Shown piece after piece: positions 32,301-42,353 of a DNA stretch of 64,000 nt. The notes below the pieces were generated by a model that was given only the letters and a program-made list of their open reading frames with translations, made no database searches and was not told where the DNA came from. A program made the translations under genes and the position numbers. Positions within the stretch are counted from its first letter, which is position 1, and each line of letters opens with the position of its first letter. The stretch spans positions 62,693,593-62,757,592 of the forward strand of contig CM037777.1 of NCBI GenBank assembly GCA_021229015.1, written 5' to 3'. This DNA is from Solen grandis. Its lineage: Eukaryota > Mollusca > Bivalvia > Adapedonta > Solenidae.

Positions 32301-33161
32301 ATTTAATATTTATACAAATTTGGGCTGTGACCTATATTTCATGATTGGATGAACATTGAAAAATTAGTTGTTCTGTCTCAGGTTTACCTTTGCGTTAAAG
32401 CTTTTTTTCTTTCTTTTTTTTATGAAGATGACTTCACATTTTAATGAAACTAGGTACACATGTATATCATGATATAATCTATTTAAAATTAATGCAGATT
32501 TATGTCTGTGACCTACATTTCATGGTTGGATTAACATGGTAAATGATTCTTCTGCCTTAGGTTTACCTCTTTGTTTAAGCTTCTTTTTCTCTAAAGGTAA
32601 CTTCACCTCATCATGAAACTTTGTACAGATGTACATCATTATATAATCCTTTAAAAATAGAAGCAAATATTTAGTTCTGACCTTATTGGCGGGGCATTAG
32701 TGTTTCACAGACACATTTTCTTGTTGTTTTTTTACCCCTGCATCCTGGATGCAATGTTTTCCCTGTTGATGCAAGGTTTTAATTTAAGTGCATTCAATGC
32801 ATGTATGAAATACAGAAATGGTTTTAAAAAAACTTTACCCATTGGGACTCATATTTTTATAGCCCAGAGAGTCTCTGCACTGGTTAGTAATAATTGTTTA
32901 TGGGAATTTTTGGATATTGAAAATAAACTCTGCAGAGGGAAATATTATTGATATTAATGAAATTCCTCGATGTTTGACAGTGTTAGAGATGGAGGCAGAA
33001 CAAACTAAGCAGGAGTCAGACGCAGAGATGAGTCGGACACAAGAGGAGTTGGACCGGGTGCAGACTGAGAAGGCCCAGATTGAGAAAGACATGGAGCAGT
33101 ACGGGATTGACCTGCTGAGTAACGCTGCCCAGATACAATCTCTCCAGGCCAGTCTGACCAG
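20053..33161 (+). CDS. HMMR: HMMR / RHAMM, 5' six coding exons (3' end lost at gap)
   Basis: Hyaluronan-mediated motility receptor, a coiled-coil protein of the mitotic spindle and centrosome. Exon 1 reads FSKAPIKRFNDETG and exon 2 continues CAPPPGAYEVK, matching the vertebrate N-terminus almost residue for residue. Exons: 20053-20095, 26454-26549, 27125-27380, 27612-27697, 30346-31298, 32981-33161. All junctions have GT/AG and the phases agree (1, 1, 2, 2, 1, then 2 at the end), except that exon 4 is one base short. With that base allowed for, about 538 residues are encoded. After a basic, Pro-rich segment (TPQKTPQKKGGK) almost everything is acidic heptad coiled coil. Human HMMR is about 724 residues, so the C-terminal third is missing; the 100-N gap begins 55 bases after exon 6. 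No further HMMR exons were found downstream in the window. Confidence 0.9.
22440..22690 (-). mobile_element. LINE endonuclease (APE-type) fragment
   Basis: The minus strand reads FFSGRKSNAEGKYET, then VTLINMYGPNKQK, and, after a one-base frame change, VDGDFNTV. The order and the NMYGPN and GDFN motifs are diagnostic of apurinic-type endonuclease domains of non-LTR retrotransposons. The fragment is isolated. Confidence 0.85.
23352..23570. repeat. (CA)n followed by TA/CA-rich microsatellite
   Basis: A pure CA run (23352-23386) grades into ACATATACAT-type sequence. The His/Thr/Tyr-rich reading frames across it are spurious. Confidence 0.95.
26454..26549 (+). CDS. HMMR: HMMR exon 2
   Basis: Acceptor TTTATAG, donor GTAAAC, phase 1 at both ends. 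It encodes GAYEVK and KSERFKAPK, which align with the second part of the conserved HMMR N-terminus. Confidence 0.88.
27125..27380 (+). CDS. HMMR: HMMR exon 3
   Basis: Acceptor CCTACAG, donor GTATTT. It encodes a Ser/Pro/Lys-rich linker (HTPQKTPQKKGGK) and then enters coiled coil (YLAAVKEQRRLQDALKQLK). Ends in phase 2. Confidence 0.87.
27612..27697 (+). CDS. HMMR: HMMR exon 4, one base short
   Basis: The exon is 86 bases, but both flanking introns are phase 2, so its length should be divisible by three. The upstream frame reads RDVVWLK and the downstream frame reads NTSLEEKVKELSDEQ; they join if the A run at 27628-27632 has six bases, not five. Read literally, the frame breaks. An assembly or sequencing indel is the simplest explanation. 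Skipping the exon would also keep the frame. Confidence 0.8.
27921..30264 (-). mobile_element. Non-autonomous composite repeat (family R2) in HMMR intron 4
   Basis: The ends are TAGCTCGACTATTCGAAGAA and, at the far side, TAGTCAAGCGTGCTGTCCTC followed by TGACAGGTCTTGTT. They match in reverse complement the start and end of the repeats at 45366-50200. A nested foldback (29105-30125) sits inside. No transposase is visible. Confidence 0.75.
29105..30125. repeat. Nested foldback element with about 200-bp inverted arms
   Basis: The left arm (about 29105-29345) and right arm (about 29875-30125) are inverted copies. Shared landmarks are ATATATAATAAGAAGGTAGG, AAATTGGTCTTATTTTG and GAAGGGGTGAATAAA. 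The spacer is about 530 bases and lacks coding capacity. It lies inside the larger repeat at 27921-30264. Confidence 0.75.
30346..31298 (+). CDS. HMMR: HMMR exon 5 (long coiled-coil exon)
   Basis: 953 bases, acceptor TTTGCAG, donor GTGAGC. A continuous heptad coiled coil rich in Glu, Lys, Gln and Leu without prolines (for example ERIAELQAENEDLLATIKE). No transmembrane segment. Confidence 0.88.
31467..31668 (+). mobile_element. tRNA-derived SINE with (CAAT)n tail
   Basis: It begins GGCTCCGTGGCCGAGAGGG, has a B-box-like GGGTTCAAGTC, the body GCTGGCTTGCGGTAGGTCGG, and a CAATCAATCAAT tail. Parts of the body are missing relative to 9389-9745. It lies in HMMR intron 5. Confidence 0.85.
31700..32690. 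repeat. Diverged tandem array, about 175-180-bp units
   Basis: About five or six units recur, each starting near AGGTTTACCTTTGCxTTTAAG and followed by a TATGAAGATGACTTCAC-like block, a GGTACACATGTACATCATGAT-like block and CTGTGACCTA. Phrases restart near 31752, 32033, 32213, 32381 and 32560. Units have diverged by substitutions and small indels. Intronic (HMMR intron 5). Confidence 0.8.
32981..33161 (+). CDS. HMMR: HMMR exon 6 (last before the gap)
   Basis: Acceptor TTTGACAG, donor GTGAGTGAG, entering in phase 1 and leaving in phase 2. Coiled coil continues (EELDRVQTEKAQIEKDMEQ). The codons are noticeably richer in GC than exon 5. Confidence 0.87.
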
Positions 33162-33216
33162 GTGAGTGAGGGGGTGAGGTGAGGCTGGATATCTGGAATT
33201 ATTACTGCATTACAAA

Positions 33217-33316
33217 NNNNNNNNNNNNNNNNNNNNNNNNNNNNNNNNNNNNNNNNNNNNNNNNNNNNNNNNNNNNNNNNNNNNNNNNNNNNNNNNNNNN
33301 NNNNNNNNNNNNNNNN
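33217..33316. other. Assembly gap (exactly 100 N)
   Basis: One hundred Ns is the usual placeholder for a scaffold join of unknown size. HMMR is cut just before it, and immediately after it the sequence starts in the middle of the block duplicated at 40171. The true distance and even the adjacency across it are uncertain. Confidence 0.98.
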
Positions 33317-34769
33317 TCTATCTGCATCGTTCTGTAATCCCCGGAATCAGTATTTCATCATATTAAGCTGGACAAGCGTGGATACAAGAGATTAACATAT
33401 TTTTGTCAGCACGTATATAACAAGAGGAACTTGATGTCAAAGGAAACCTATGCTTATAATGAAAATAACAGCAGTGAAAAGTTGTTGTTATTTTCACTGA
33501 AGTGAAAATAACAAATGGAAAATAAAAGGAAATACTCTTTTGTGCTGGGTTTTACGCTAGAAATGACGACATAAAAACGTCACGCACGCGAGGTTATTCC
33601 GCCAAAATTGACGTATTTTGTGAATAAAACAGCTAAGGCATTAAATAAAAAGAAAACTTGTTTGTTTTGGTGTGAGATCGATTTATAATTTTACCGAGTG
33701 AACATAAAAAGTGATATTTTTAAAAATTGGCAAATATTGTAAAAATAAACCAGTAAACGTTAGGACTACTTCTTGTCTTCGTGGCGTTAGTTGGTTGGGT
33801 CACCAAACGGGGGCAAACTAAGGAAAGGGGCTCCGCACGGTGAAAATCGTAAGAAGAAATAAATATACGCTAAAACAAGCATGGAAGAAACCGAATATTT
33901 GTTGATTTCGGTGTAAGATTGCATTTTATTTCTACTCGTGACCCTTTAAAGTTATATTTTTACTCGTTACCTCGCCACTCGTGAAAATATTACTTTCTAG
34001 GCTCACTCGGAGAAATAAAATGCGATCTTACAATGAAATCAATAAATATCCTCTATATATTGAACATAGGGAATTATTGTATGCATACATTATGATCATG
34101 TAATTATTGTTTGTATTTTATTTAGAAAAAACAACACATACAACAAAAAACGTTTTAGTTGCACTTGATTTTTAATATTTGATATGAGTGACCCCAAGTT
34201 TGGGTGTTTTGATATCCAAGTGTATAGGATGATATGTAACACATGCAGGTGAAAAATGCAATATTTTATTTATACATATATAGGCATAACAATTTGAATT
34301 AAAACGTACAGGATAGCTGTTAATTAACATTGTCACATTTCGAACATTAGTTCATACGAATGCTAGAAATGTTTTAATGAACTATATATGTATATATATT
34401 CGAACTTTGAAAATGTTAAACTAACAGTCCAAATGGTTGTTTAATTTAAAATAACATTTTAAAGTAAAAGTAAAAATATTTTATTTTCTAAGGTTGTGTT
34501 ATTACTTCCATATTTACTTTGTATTACTGTATGTTGTTATTTTTTATAGACTGTGAAGTAAACTCTGTTTATAATAATGGCCGTTTACTATTATTTTATA
34601 CATGTTTATGGCCAGTGGCGACTTTATTTTGGCAGCTAATTGAACATAGTTTTCACTGTATGGATCAAATTTTGAGCAGAATGTATAGGGAAGAGTCTAG
34701 TAATACATTTTTACAAAAAATAGAAGACCGAAGCGAACGTATAGCGAAAAATGTTTGATAGATTCTTTC

Positions 34770-35240
34770 TGATTTAAAATTCACCCTATTTGTGAAGAAC
34801 TTGATTTTATCAATAAGAGCGATTTATTTTGTAATGGTTAAAGAACGAAAATAGAAAGGTGTTGTAATAATAATAATAAGAAGAAGAAGAAGAAAAAGAA
34901 AAGGAATGATAATGGTGAATTTGAATTTTCAGACCAAGAGTATTTCTTAGACTAGAAAATGACCGACACCTGTATATCTGCTATCCTAAGTGAGTTCGGA
35001 GCTTTTGACCCGTGCAGAAAATTAGCATAATTACTTCAATCTATAAATAGAGTCTATTGCATGAATACAAATCAAAGCTCTGATAGCGCTGACAGAACAG
35101 GAATATCGCATTTTTTTTGTTTATCAAAGTGAATTCAATTATTGGTGATCGACTTGCAGCTCGACTTGCAGCTCTTCAAACACTCTTTCATTTGAGAAAC
35201 ACTCAACTTCCGTGCCTTCAGCGCTTTAAGGTTTGTTCTG
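34770..35240 (+). repeat. Dispersed repeat family R1, copy 2
   Basis: Reverse complement of the repeat at 1590-1890 and 63540-63900: GAAAGGTGTT, a TAA/GAA-rich microsatellite, GTGAATTTGAATTTTCAGACC, then the frame VNSIIGDRLAA. An extra direct copy of CTCGACTTGCAG (35157-35180) is specific to this pair of copies. Confidence 0.75.
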
Positions 35241-35416
35241 CTAAATCGTCACACGAAATTCTTGTAGTTTGTTCAAAATTTGACAAAATGTTCCATGAGG
35301 TTTTGATATGGAGTAAATATGAGTATGTATGATGTATGGTGCCTAAATAATCTAAGGATATAGTGTGCGGAGCTTTTTGCGGCGGTGAATGATTTCATCA
35401 TTTTGTAACAAACTCG

Positions 35417-35482
35417 ACACAGCCCGGGATCGAACCCGGTCCGCCGGCGTCCAATGCTTTAACCACTGAGCTAAAGAGTCGA
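35417..35482 (-). mobile_element. tRNA-like SINE head, minus strand
   Basis: On the minus strand: A box TAGCTCAGTGGTTA and B box GGGTTCGATCC with matching T-arm. The acceptor stem does not pair properly, and the sequence runs on into a non-tRNA tail, so this is a SINE and not a functional tRNA gene. Duplicated at 42287-42353. Confidence 0.75.
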
Positions 35483-36438
35483 CTCCCAGACGCAGTTGTC
35501 AGAGATTGTATTTATACCTGTGACGACGCATTGTTACATTTTATGCTTATGTCTGGGCATCACTCTAACCATGGACTCCCACATGCCAATCCCCTCTCGA
35601 ATCTTGGTCAAAGGGCGCAACATTAATGACAGCGGATCCGAGGTTTTGGTGCTGGGGCGAGAAATTTTCATGCATTTTTCAGTCGCAGAGTACTGGCCCG
35701 AACTATATGAAACGTTGGTATGGATTAATGATGAAAGTTATAAGAACCTGTTTCTCAATCGACTGAAATAAGTGCATAGTTATATACAAAACGGTATACC
35801 TATCTTAGCCTGCAATCCCATATACCGTGATGAATGAATTAAAATATACATAAACGTAAATGGCAGATTTCTGGCTAAAATTGCCTAGTTAGTTATTACT
35901 AGATGATTCAAAACCTTAGTTTTGAAGGGACATGTATACGCTTTTTTAATACTGGCATCAATTGCTGTAAAAGAAATTGTCACTTGAAAACGAGTGACAA
36001 ATGTACAGTTTACATTGAAATACAAAAAGCTGTCTTGAAAACGGATTGGTTCCTTATTTTTTTTATCATGTTTGATATATTGCATAAATAAAGATCATAC
36101 ATTCTTCATTGAAATTATTGTAAAATAAGCCTTACCGAGGAAACTTAAATGCAGAAGAAATGAGCGGAAAAACGCCATACAAGTATATACAGAGAACCAT
36201 AACACGTACTTAACAGAACCATCATAAAATATAAAATCTAAGGTTGTTTCAAAAGCGTAAATAGTAACTGGATATTCGTTATCTGAAGGACTATACTTGG
36301 TAAAGTATGAGATTTTCAAACGTAAACCCTAGTACATTAATTAAGCAGCTTTTTTTTCATTACAAGTTGTCAAGATTTCTGAATTGGTATTTAATGAGAC
36401 TTTGCTGCGTTTATTTATAACGAGATCCTACTGTTGTT

Positions 36439-36476
<38 letters not shown>
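36439..36476. repeat. (CA)n microsatellite
   Basis: Nineteen CA units. The duplicate at 43303-43334 is shorter, a length difference typical of such runs. Confidence 0.95.
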
Positions 36477-36479
<3 letters not shown>

Positions 36480-36602
36480 TTATTGCTCTACGCGAACAAA
36501 TAACAACAAAGAATAATTCTATATTCAAATATAGCAAACGACTTTGCGTAAATATTAACTGTTGAAATGGGTGTAAAAAGACCACAAATTGTATGAACTA
36601 CA

Positions 36603-36621
36603 TTTATTTTAACAATTTATT
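36603..36621 (-). terminator. Polyadenylation signals of DH31-like gene 1
   Basis: Two minus-strand AATAAA hexamers (36603-36608 and 36616-36621) lie about 100 bases past the stop codon. Confidence 0.5.
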
Positions 36622-36723
36622 AATTATTAAATAAATTATTCTTTTCGTTTATAAAAACAGCACAGCACCAAAGATCGCATATAATTTCGAGACAACAGTT
36701 TAGAGAGTCATAATGTTCTTTGC

Positions 36724-37245
36724 TCACCGTCCCGGTCCGTAAACACCATAAATATTGTCACGTGCCAATATATGACGAACTATATCACTTCCGGCGTTGA
36801 CACGTGATCCGTATCCAAGGTCAGAAAGTAAACTTTCACTCCTTCCGGTTCGTTCAAAATCACCCATACTGTCATCAGAGCGTTTTCCAGGCCCATGGAT
36901 ACCGAATAAATCTTTCGCTAAGTTGTTCAAGGCGATGGTCTTCCCGACTTCAATTCTGGAGCCGTATCCGCTATCAGAAATCCTTTTGCTTGGCATGTTT
37001 CTAATGTTTCCCTTTGCGACATTGTTATCAAACATCGCACTGTGAAAGAAGTCCATTTTTGGAACAGCTGCAATCATGCATTGTAGATATCTCGCTTCCT
37101 CCGGCGAGATGAAGATGGCAGGATCGTCTGCGACGTTACCGTTGGTTACCGAATCAAGAGCCGGAAGTTCAGGCTTACTGTTATATGCTGGTGCCGCAAA
37201 GGTCAGAGCTAAAGACAAGCTACAGACGATCAGTGTGAGCGACAT
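36724..37245 (-). CDS. DH31/calcitonin-type neuropeptide precursor, copy 1 (173 aa)
   Basis: Secreted prepropeptide. Residues 1-17 or so are a signal peptide (MSLTLIVCSLSLALTFA). A spacer follows, then Lys-Arg at 87-88, a 31-residue peptide (89-119: ISDSGYGSRIEVG, ending GIHGP), Gly120 as amide donor, and Lys-Arg 121-122. A short linker ends at Arg135. A second peptide (136-171, containing SDLGYGSRVNAGS and ending GVYGP) is followed by Gly-Arg and the stop. The length of 31, the GYGSR region aligned with the GLG-R start of arthropod DH31, and the C-terminal Gly-Pro-amide fit the cysteine-free DH31 branch of the calcitonin family, which acts on class B receptors. Assignment is by pattern, not by search. 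The CDS is intronless. TATA box at 37285. A six-residue-different duplicate lies at 43582. Confidence 0.75.
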   Translation of the reverse strand: MSLTLIVCSLSLALTFAAPAYNSKPELPALDSVTNGNVADDPAIFISPEEARYLQCMIAAVPKMDFFHSAMFDNNVAKGNIRNMPSKRISDSGYGSRIEVGKTIALNNLAKDLFGIHGPGKRSDDSMGDFERTGRSESLLSDLGYGSRVNAGSDIVRHILARDNIYGVYGPGR

Positions 37246-37284
37246 TGTGGCGGATGATCTGTCGTTCTGTTGGAAACATTTCTA

Positions 37285-37292
37285 CTTTTATA
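37285..37292 (-). promoter_or_regulatory. TATA box of DH31-like gene 1
   Basis: TATAAAAG on the minus strand, 40 bases upstream of the ATG at 37245. This implies a 5' UTR of only about 10-15 bases. It is conserved in the duplicate at 44143-44150. Confidence 0.75.
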
Positions 37293-38403
37293 CTCATCCA
37301 TGCTGCTAATTGTCGTCTGCGATTTATGCAGATGAACTTGGGTGTGGGGTAAGATGTTGTTAATGGGATTTTAATGGCACTTGAATCCTTTCACATAAAA
37401 TAACAATGTTTGTCGTTGTGCATAGGACGGTCAAAAAACATCAATGATTTAGCTCATAGATGACGAAGTCTCAGTTCGTTTACATATAATTACATACATT
37501 GTATGTTCCACAGCAGGGATTGAAGATGACGTGGGTCACTGCTCCTATCACTTGGAATTATTCTCCGCAGTATTTAAATATATTTTCTGTTGTTTTACTT
37601 ACGCAAATTACAGCTTAATGTATTTAGAGAAAAGAACATAGATGGGAACTAACATGTTTGTGTTTTTTACAATTACTTTTCGTTTCATAATGGGGTGGTA
37701 CCAGGGAGGATTGGTTTAAAGGAAATATGTCATATCTGTTTGTATGCTTGTTTGAACATCCCACGGACAGCATTTCAGTCATTTGGGAACTCAAGTCTTC
37801 TTGAAACAGCTGTCTTGATTCAACAGTGTGGGGAAGCAATTTTTGTAACGTCACTTTTTATAACACAAATGCGAACGTACACACCGGAAGAGCAGAAAAC
37901 CTGCACGAATCGGGTAAGTTTTTCTAATATTTAAACAATATTATTACACTCATAAATTTAAGACCTAGCCTACCGACCGCAAGAGTTCATAAGCTTTCCA
38001 AAGATGTAAACATTGTCTCTCGGCTCCTTTTAGGTTTTGAGAACATTCAAACTATATCGTCCAAACACGGCATGTAAACGTACACTCTTCATACTAATTT
38101 CTAATAAAAACGACCAAAAGTACAATGCCTATAAGTTACAATAGTTTTTAATAGGTCTTGAAGGTGTCAAATACGCTTTTACTTATCCTAGATAGTCCCG
38201 AATGCAGGGATTTATGGAAAAAAAAACATCGAAACTCATAGTTCTAAGTGTTAGGATGTCAATGAACACGCTAGAAAAGGGATATGTCAGCGTCCACACG
38301 TTTTACCTCGTACACAAACGGATTTATTTGCTAAGGCTAATAAAAGGTTTCAAAAACATATATGCTCTCCTGTGTCCTGGGTTTTAGATAAAATATCAGT
38401 TAT

Positions 38404-39801
38404 CTTCACAGTTTCAAACAGGGAATATTACCATTGTTATGATTTTTCACTGTTTTATAAGGGGCTACTGAAAAACACCATCGTAACTTTCTTTTACGGC
38501 ATTTCAATTGATTTCTACATTGAAAAAACATTTTCAAAAAACAGTGTGGCCATACCACGTGGTATATGACGTCATTTAAGCTATCACAAGAAGCATAATT
38601 TGCCTCGATTCATAACAGAAAACTTCTGTAAGTATTTTATTTCTTCACCAATTATAATGGGATATAGCACATACAAAGCAGAAAATAGTGCACTACACAA
38701 AAGCCCCAATTATTCTTTTTTTCAGATGTACAGTATCCCCTACATTCGGGAAAACATTTTAACGATGTACTTTACGTGTTAGCAAATAAAATTTCATGAA
38801 CTCGGAAAGTTTTCCCGAATGTTAAGAATCAAAGCACTGAGAGTACTGTCAGAAGCGAAAGTTAAAACGTTTGAATAAAAAAGTCAATCCCTTCAATATT
38901 TCTTTTTTTGTGGAATGCATGTAAAAAATTAGCGAAGATAAATCTTACCAAAACTCAGGTAAAATAGATTATGGTTCATGGTCTCTGTCAATGCACGGAG
39001 TACCAACTCAACCTTTCCAGACGTTGTGAGTTATGTTCAGAAGTATTTTTTTTAATAGGAAAAGGGAGGTAATTAATAAAGGGACAAGGAAGAATTATGG
39101 CATCCTGTTACTGCACTTATCAATAGCCTCTATTCATATGTGAATTAGTATAATATTCCTCTCCCTTAATTGTTTCATGCTCTAGAAAAGCATAATTTCA
39201 ACATATTAGTAATGGAGATGAAACAAGGTAGATTTATTGTTCTTGATATTATTAAAAGCAACACTACACAGTTCAACAAATTTACTGCATTAGCTACTCT
39301 AAACATTCTTCATATACGGTTAAATATAAAAAAAGAAATATCATGGTGATAACACCTGACAATTGCTAAGACCCAAATCCAGAACAACATACGGAAAGAT
39401 ATTGTTTACGTAACGTAGTAAATTTTATGTAACCTCAATAGTTTCATGAATGGAACTTTGTGCGGATGAATACTGAATTATTAAACTTGTTTCCTTTACA
39501 GTTTTATTTGCCATGAAATTGTTATTATACCCAATGCTTTCAAAATCAAAGGAATTCTGCAATATATCCAACTTTTATAAAAAAAATCGATGCAAACTAT
39601 GCTTTTTGCGTTACCTTTAAATGGCGTCATATACCACGTGGTATGACCACATTGTTTTATTGAAAATGTTTATTCAATGTAGAAATCAAATGAAATGTCG
39701 TTTTAGAACACAACAATAGTATCTTTGAGTATCCCGTTACAAAACCGTGAAAATAATAAAAAAAATAGTAATATTCACTGTTTGAAACAGTGAATATTAC
39801 C
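38404..39801. mobile_element. Foldback-type element, about 170-bp inverted arms
   Basis: The left arm (about 38404-38577) and right arm (about 39619-39801) are inverted copies. Both hold ATACCACGTGGTAT next to a TGACG-type motif at the inner end and ATTCACTGTTT-type sequence at the outer end. The right terminus contains a 33-base palindrome (39768-39800). The core, about 1 kb, is non-coding. Related termini appear near 7870-7930 and 15810-15850. Confidence 0.75.
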
Positions 39802-39833
39802 GATAATTTTTCTTAAATCTTTTGAAAGGCATT

Positions 39834-39835
39834 TT

Positions 39836-39866
<31 letters not shown>

Positions 39867-39911
39867 GGGTAGTTAGAGAGGGACAGAGAGAGAGAGAGAG
39901 AGAGAGAGAGA
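39834..39911. repeat. (GA)n microsatellite
   Basis: Two GA runs separated by GTGAGGGTAGTTAGAGAGGG. Confidence 0.95.
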
Positions 39912-41639
39912 TCTAGGATAGAGAGTGTTTTTCCATGTTCAAATACATATCGTGCCGATCGTTATCTTCTTATGTGTTTGCATGATACCACAGCTAGCAA
40001 CATCACACTGACAACTGCCTAAACATTCCTGGAAATGCCCTATATCAATATTCAGCGTCATACAGGGACCATAAAAACGATATTATGCCGCAGCCGGTGA
40101 AAAAACCCTCGACTCCTTTCCGAGGCAGCCACTAGATGGATTTAGTATATAAACAGTTGCTATTTTCTATATGCATCGTTCTGTAATCCCCGGAATCAGT
40201 ATTTCATCATATTAAGCTGGACAAGCGTGGATACAAGAGATTAACATATTTTTGTCAGCACGTATATAACAAGAGGAACTTGATGTCAAAGGAAACCTAT
40301 GCTTATAATGAAAATAACAGCAGTGAAAAGTTGTTGTTATTTTCACTGCAGTGAAAATAAGAAATGGGGGAAAAAAAGGAACTACTCTTTTGTGCTGGGT
40401 TTTACGCTAGAAATGACGACATAAAAACGTCACGCACGCGAGGTTATTCCGCCAAAATTGACGTCTTTTGTGAATAAAACAGCTAAGGCATTAAATAAAA
40501 AGAAAACTTGCTTGTTTTGGTGTGAGATCGATTTATAATTTTACCGAGTGAACATAAAAAGTGATATTTTTAAAAATTGGCAAATATTGTAAAAATAAAC
40601 CAGTAAACGTTAGGACTTTTTCTTGTCTTTGTGGCGTTATTTGGTTGGGTCACCAAACGGGGGCAAACTAAGGAAAGGGGCTCCGCACGGTGAATGTAAT
40701 TATTGAAAATCGTAAGAAGAAATAAATATACGCTAAAACAAGCATGGAAGAAACAGAATATTTGTTGATTTCGGTGTAAGATCGCATTTTATTTCTACTC
40801 GTGACCCTATAAAGTTATATTTTTACTCGTGACCTCGCCACTCGTGAAAATATTACTTTCTAGGCTCACTCGGAGAAATAAAATGCGATCTTACACTGAA
40901 ATCAATAAATATCTTCTATATATTGAACATAGGGAATTATTGTATGCATACATTATGATCATGTAATTATTGTTTGTATTTTATTTAGAAAAAAAAAAAA
41001 AAAAAAAAACATACAACAAAAAACTTTTTAGTTGCACTTGGTTTTTAATATTTGATATAGTGACCCCAAGTTTGGGTGTTTTGATATCCAAGTGTATAGG
41101 ATGATATGTAACACATGCAGGTGAAAAAATCAATATTTTATTTATACATATATAAACATAACAATTTGCATTAAAATGTACAGTGTAGCTGTTAATTAAC
41201 AATGTCACAGTTCGAACATTAGTTCATACGAATGCTAGAAATGTTTTAATGAAATATACATGTATATATATTCGAACTTTGAAAATGTTAATTAACAGTC
41301 CAAATGGTTGTTTAAATTTTAACAACATTTTAAAGTAAAAGTAAAAATATTTTATTTTCTAAGGTTGTGTTATTATTTTCATATTTACTTTGTATTACTG
41401 TATGTTGTTATTATTTATAGACTGTGAAGGAAACTCTGTTTATAATAATGGCCGTTTACTATTATTTTATACATGTTTATGGCCAGTGGCGACTTTATTT
41501 TGGCAGCTAAATGAACATAGTTTTCACTGTATGGATCAAATTTTGAACAAAATGTATAGGGAAGAGTCTAGCAATACAATTTTACAAAAAGTAGAAGACC
41601 GAAGCGAACGTATAGCGAAAAATGATAGATTCTATCTGA

Positions 41640-42105
41640 TTTAAAATTCACCCTATTTGTGAAGAACTTGATTTTGTCAATAAGAGCGATTTATTTTGTA
41701 ATGGTTAAATAACGAAAATAGAAAGGTGTTATAATAATAATTATAATATGATGAAGAAGAAGAAGAAGAAAAGGAATGATAATGGTGAATTTGAATTTTC
41801 AGACCAAGGGTATTTCTTACACTAGAAAATGACCGATACCTGTATATCATCTATCCTAAGTGAGTTCGGAGCTTTTGACCCGTGTACAAAATTAGCATAA
41901 TTATTTCAATCTATAAATAGAGTTTATTGGATGAATACAAATCAAAGCTGTGATAGCGCTGAGAGAACAGGAATACCGCATTTTTTTTGTTTATCAAAGT
42001 GAATTCAATTATTGGTGATCGACTTGCAGCTCGACTTGCAGCTCTTCAAACACTCTTTCATTTGAGAAACACACAACTTCAGTGCCTTCAGCGCTTTAAG
42101 GTTTG
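41640..42105 (+). repeat. Dispersed repeat family R1, copy 3
   Basis: Duplicate of the copy at 34770-35240, including the doubled CTCGACTTGCAG (42024-42047). Confidence 0.75.
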
Positions 42106-42286
42106 TTCTGCTAAATCGTCACACGAAATTCTTGTAGTTTGTTCAAAATTTGACAAAAATGATCCATGAGGTCTTGATACGGAGTAAATATGAGTGTGTA
42201 TGATGTATGGTGCCTAAATAATCTAAGGATATAGTGTGCGGAGGTTTTTGCGGCGGTGAATGATTTCATCATTTTGTAACAAACTC

Positions 42287-42353
42287 GACACAGCCCGGGA
42301 TCGAACCCGGTCCGCCGGCGTCCATTGCTCTAACCTATGAGCCAAAGAGTCGA
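42287..42353 (-). mobile_element. tRNA-like SINE head, duplicate
   Basis: Same as 35417-35482 with substitutions in the A-box region. Not a functional tRNA. Confidence 0.7.

Larger units (their letters stand above)
33317..37812 (+). repeat. Direct duplication, copy 1 (truncated by the gap)
   Basis: It is near identical to 40171-44683 with an offset of about 6854-6870 bases. It contains a hairpin (GTTATTTTCACT and complement near 33490), an R1 repeat, a SINE, a CA run and a DH31-like gene. Homology stops sharply after TCTTGAAACAGCTG. The left limit is the assembly gap. Confidence 0.92.
37813..40170. other. Single-copy spacer between the duplicates; no gene seen
   Basis: The sequence is not part of the duplication, at least as assembled. 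It holds a foldback element (38404-39801) and a GA microsatellite (39834-39911). Reading frames are short and show no family signatures. Confidence 0.6.

Noticed and set aside
34519..34758. 79-residue frame with IEDRSER, similar to a LINE-derived frame at 10612
   Set aside because: The similarity is limited to about 20 bases (GAAGACCGAAGCGA); it is insufficient to call a LINE or a gene.
35417..35482. Possible tRNA gene on the minus strand
   Set aside because: The T-arm is good but the acceptor stem does not pair, and the unit is followed by a non-tRNA tail; treated as a SINE head.
35496..35771. 91-residue frame conserved in the duplicate (42337-42642)
   Set aside because: The whole block is duplicated, so conservation is expected. 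Most differences between the copies change amino acids, and no family signature or splice context was seen.
36095..36319. 74-residue frame on the minus strand, repeated at 42956-43180
   Set aside because: Same reason: conserved only because of the recent duplication, with no coding features and overlapping AT-rich sequence.
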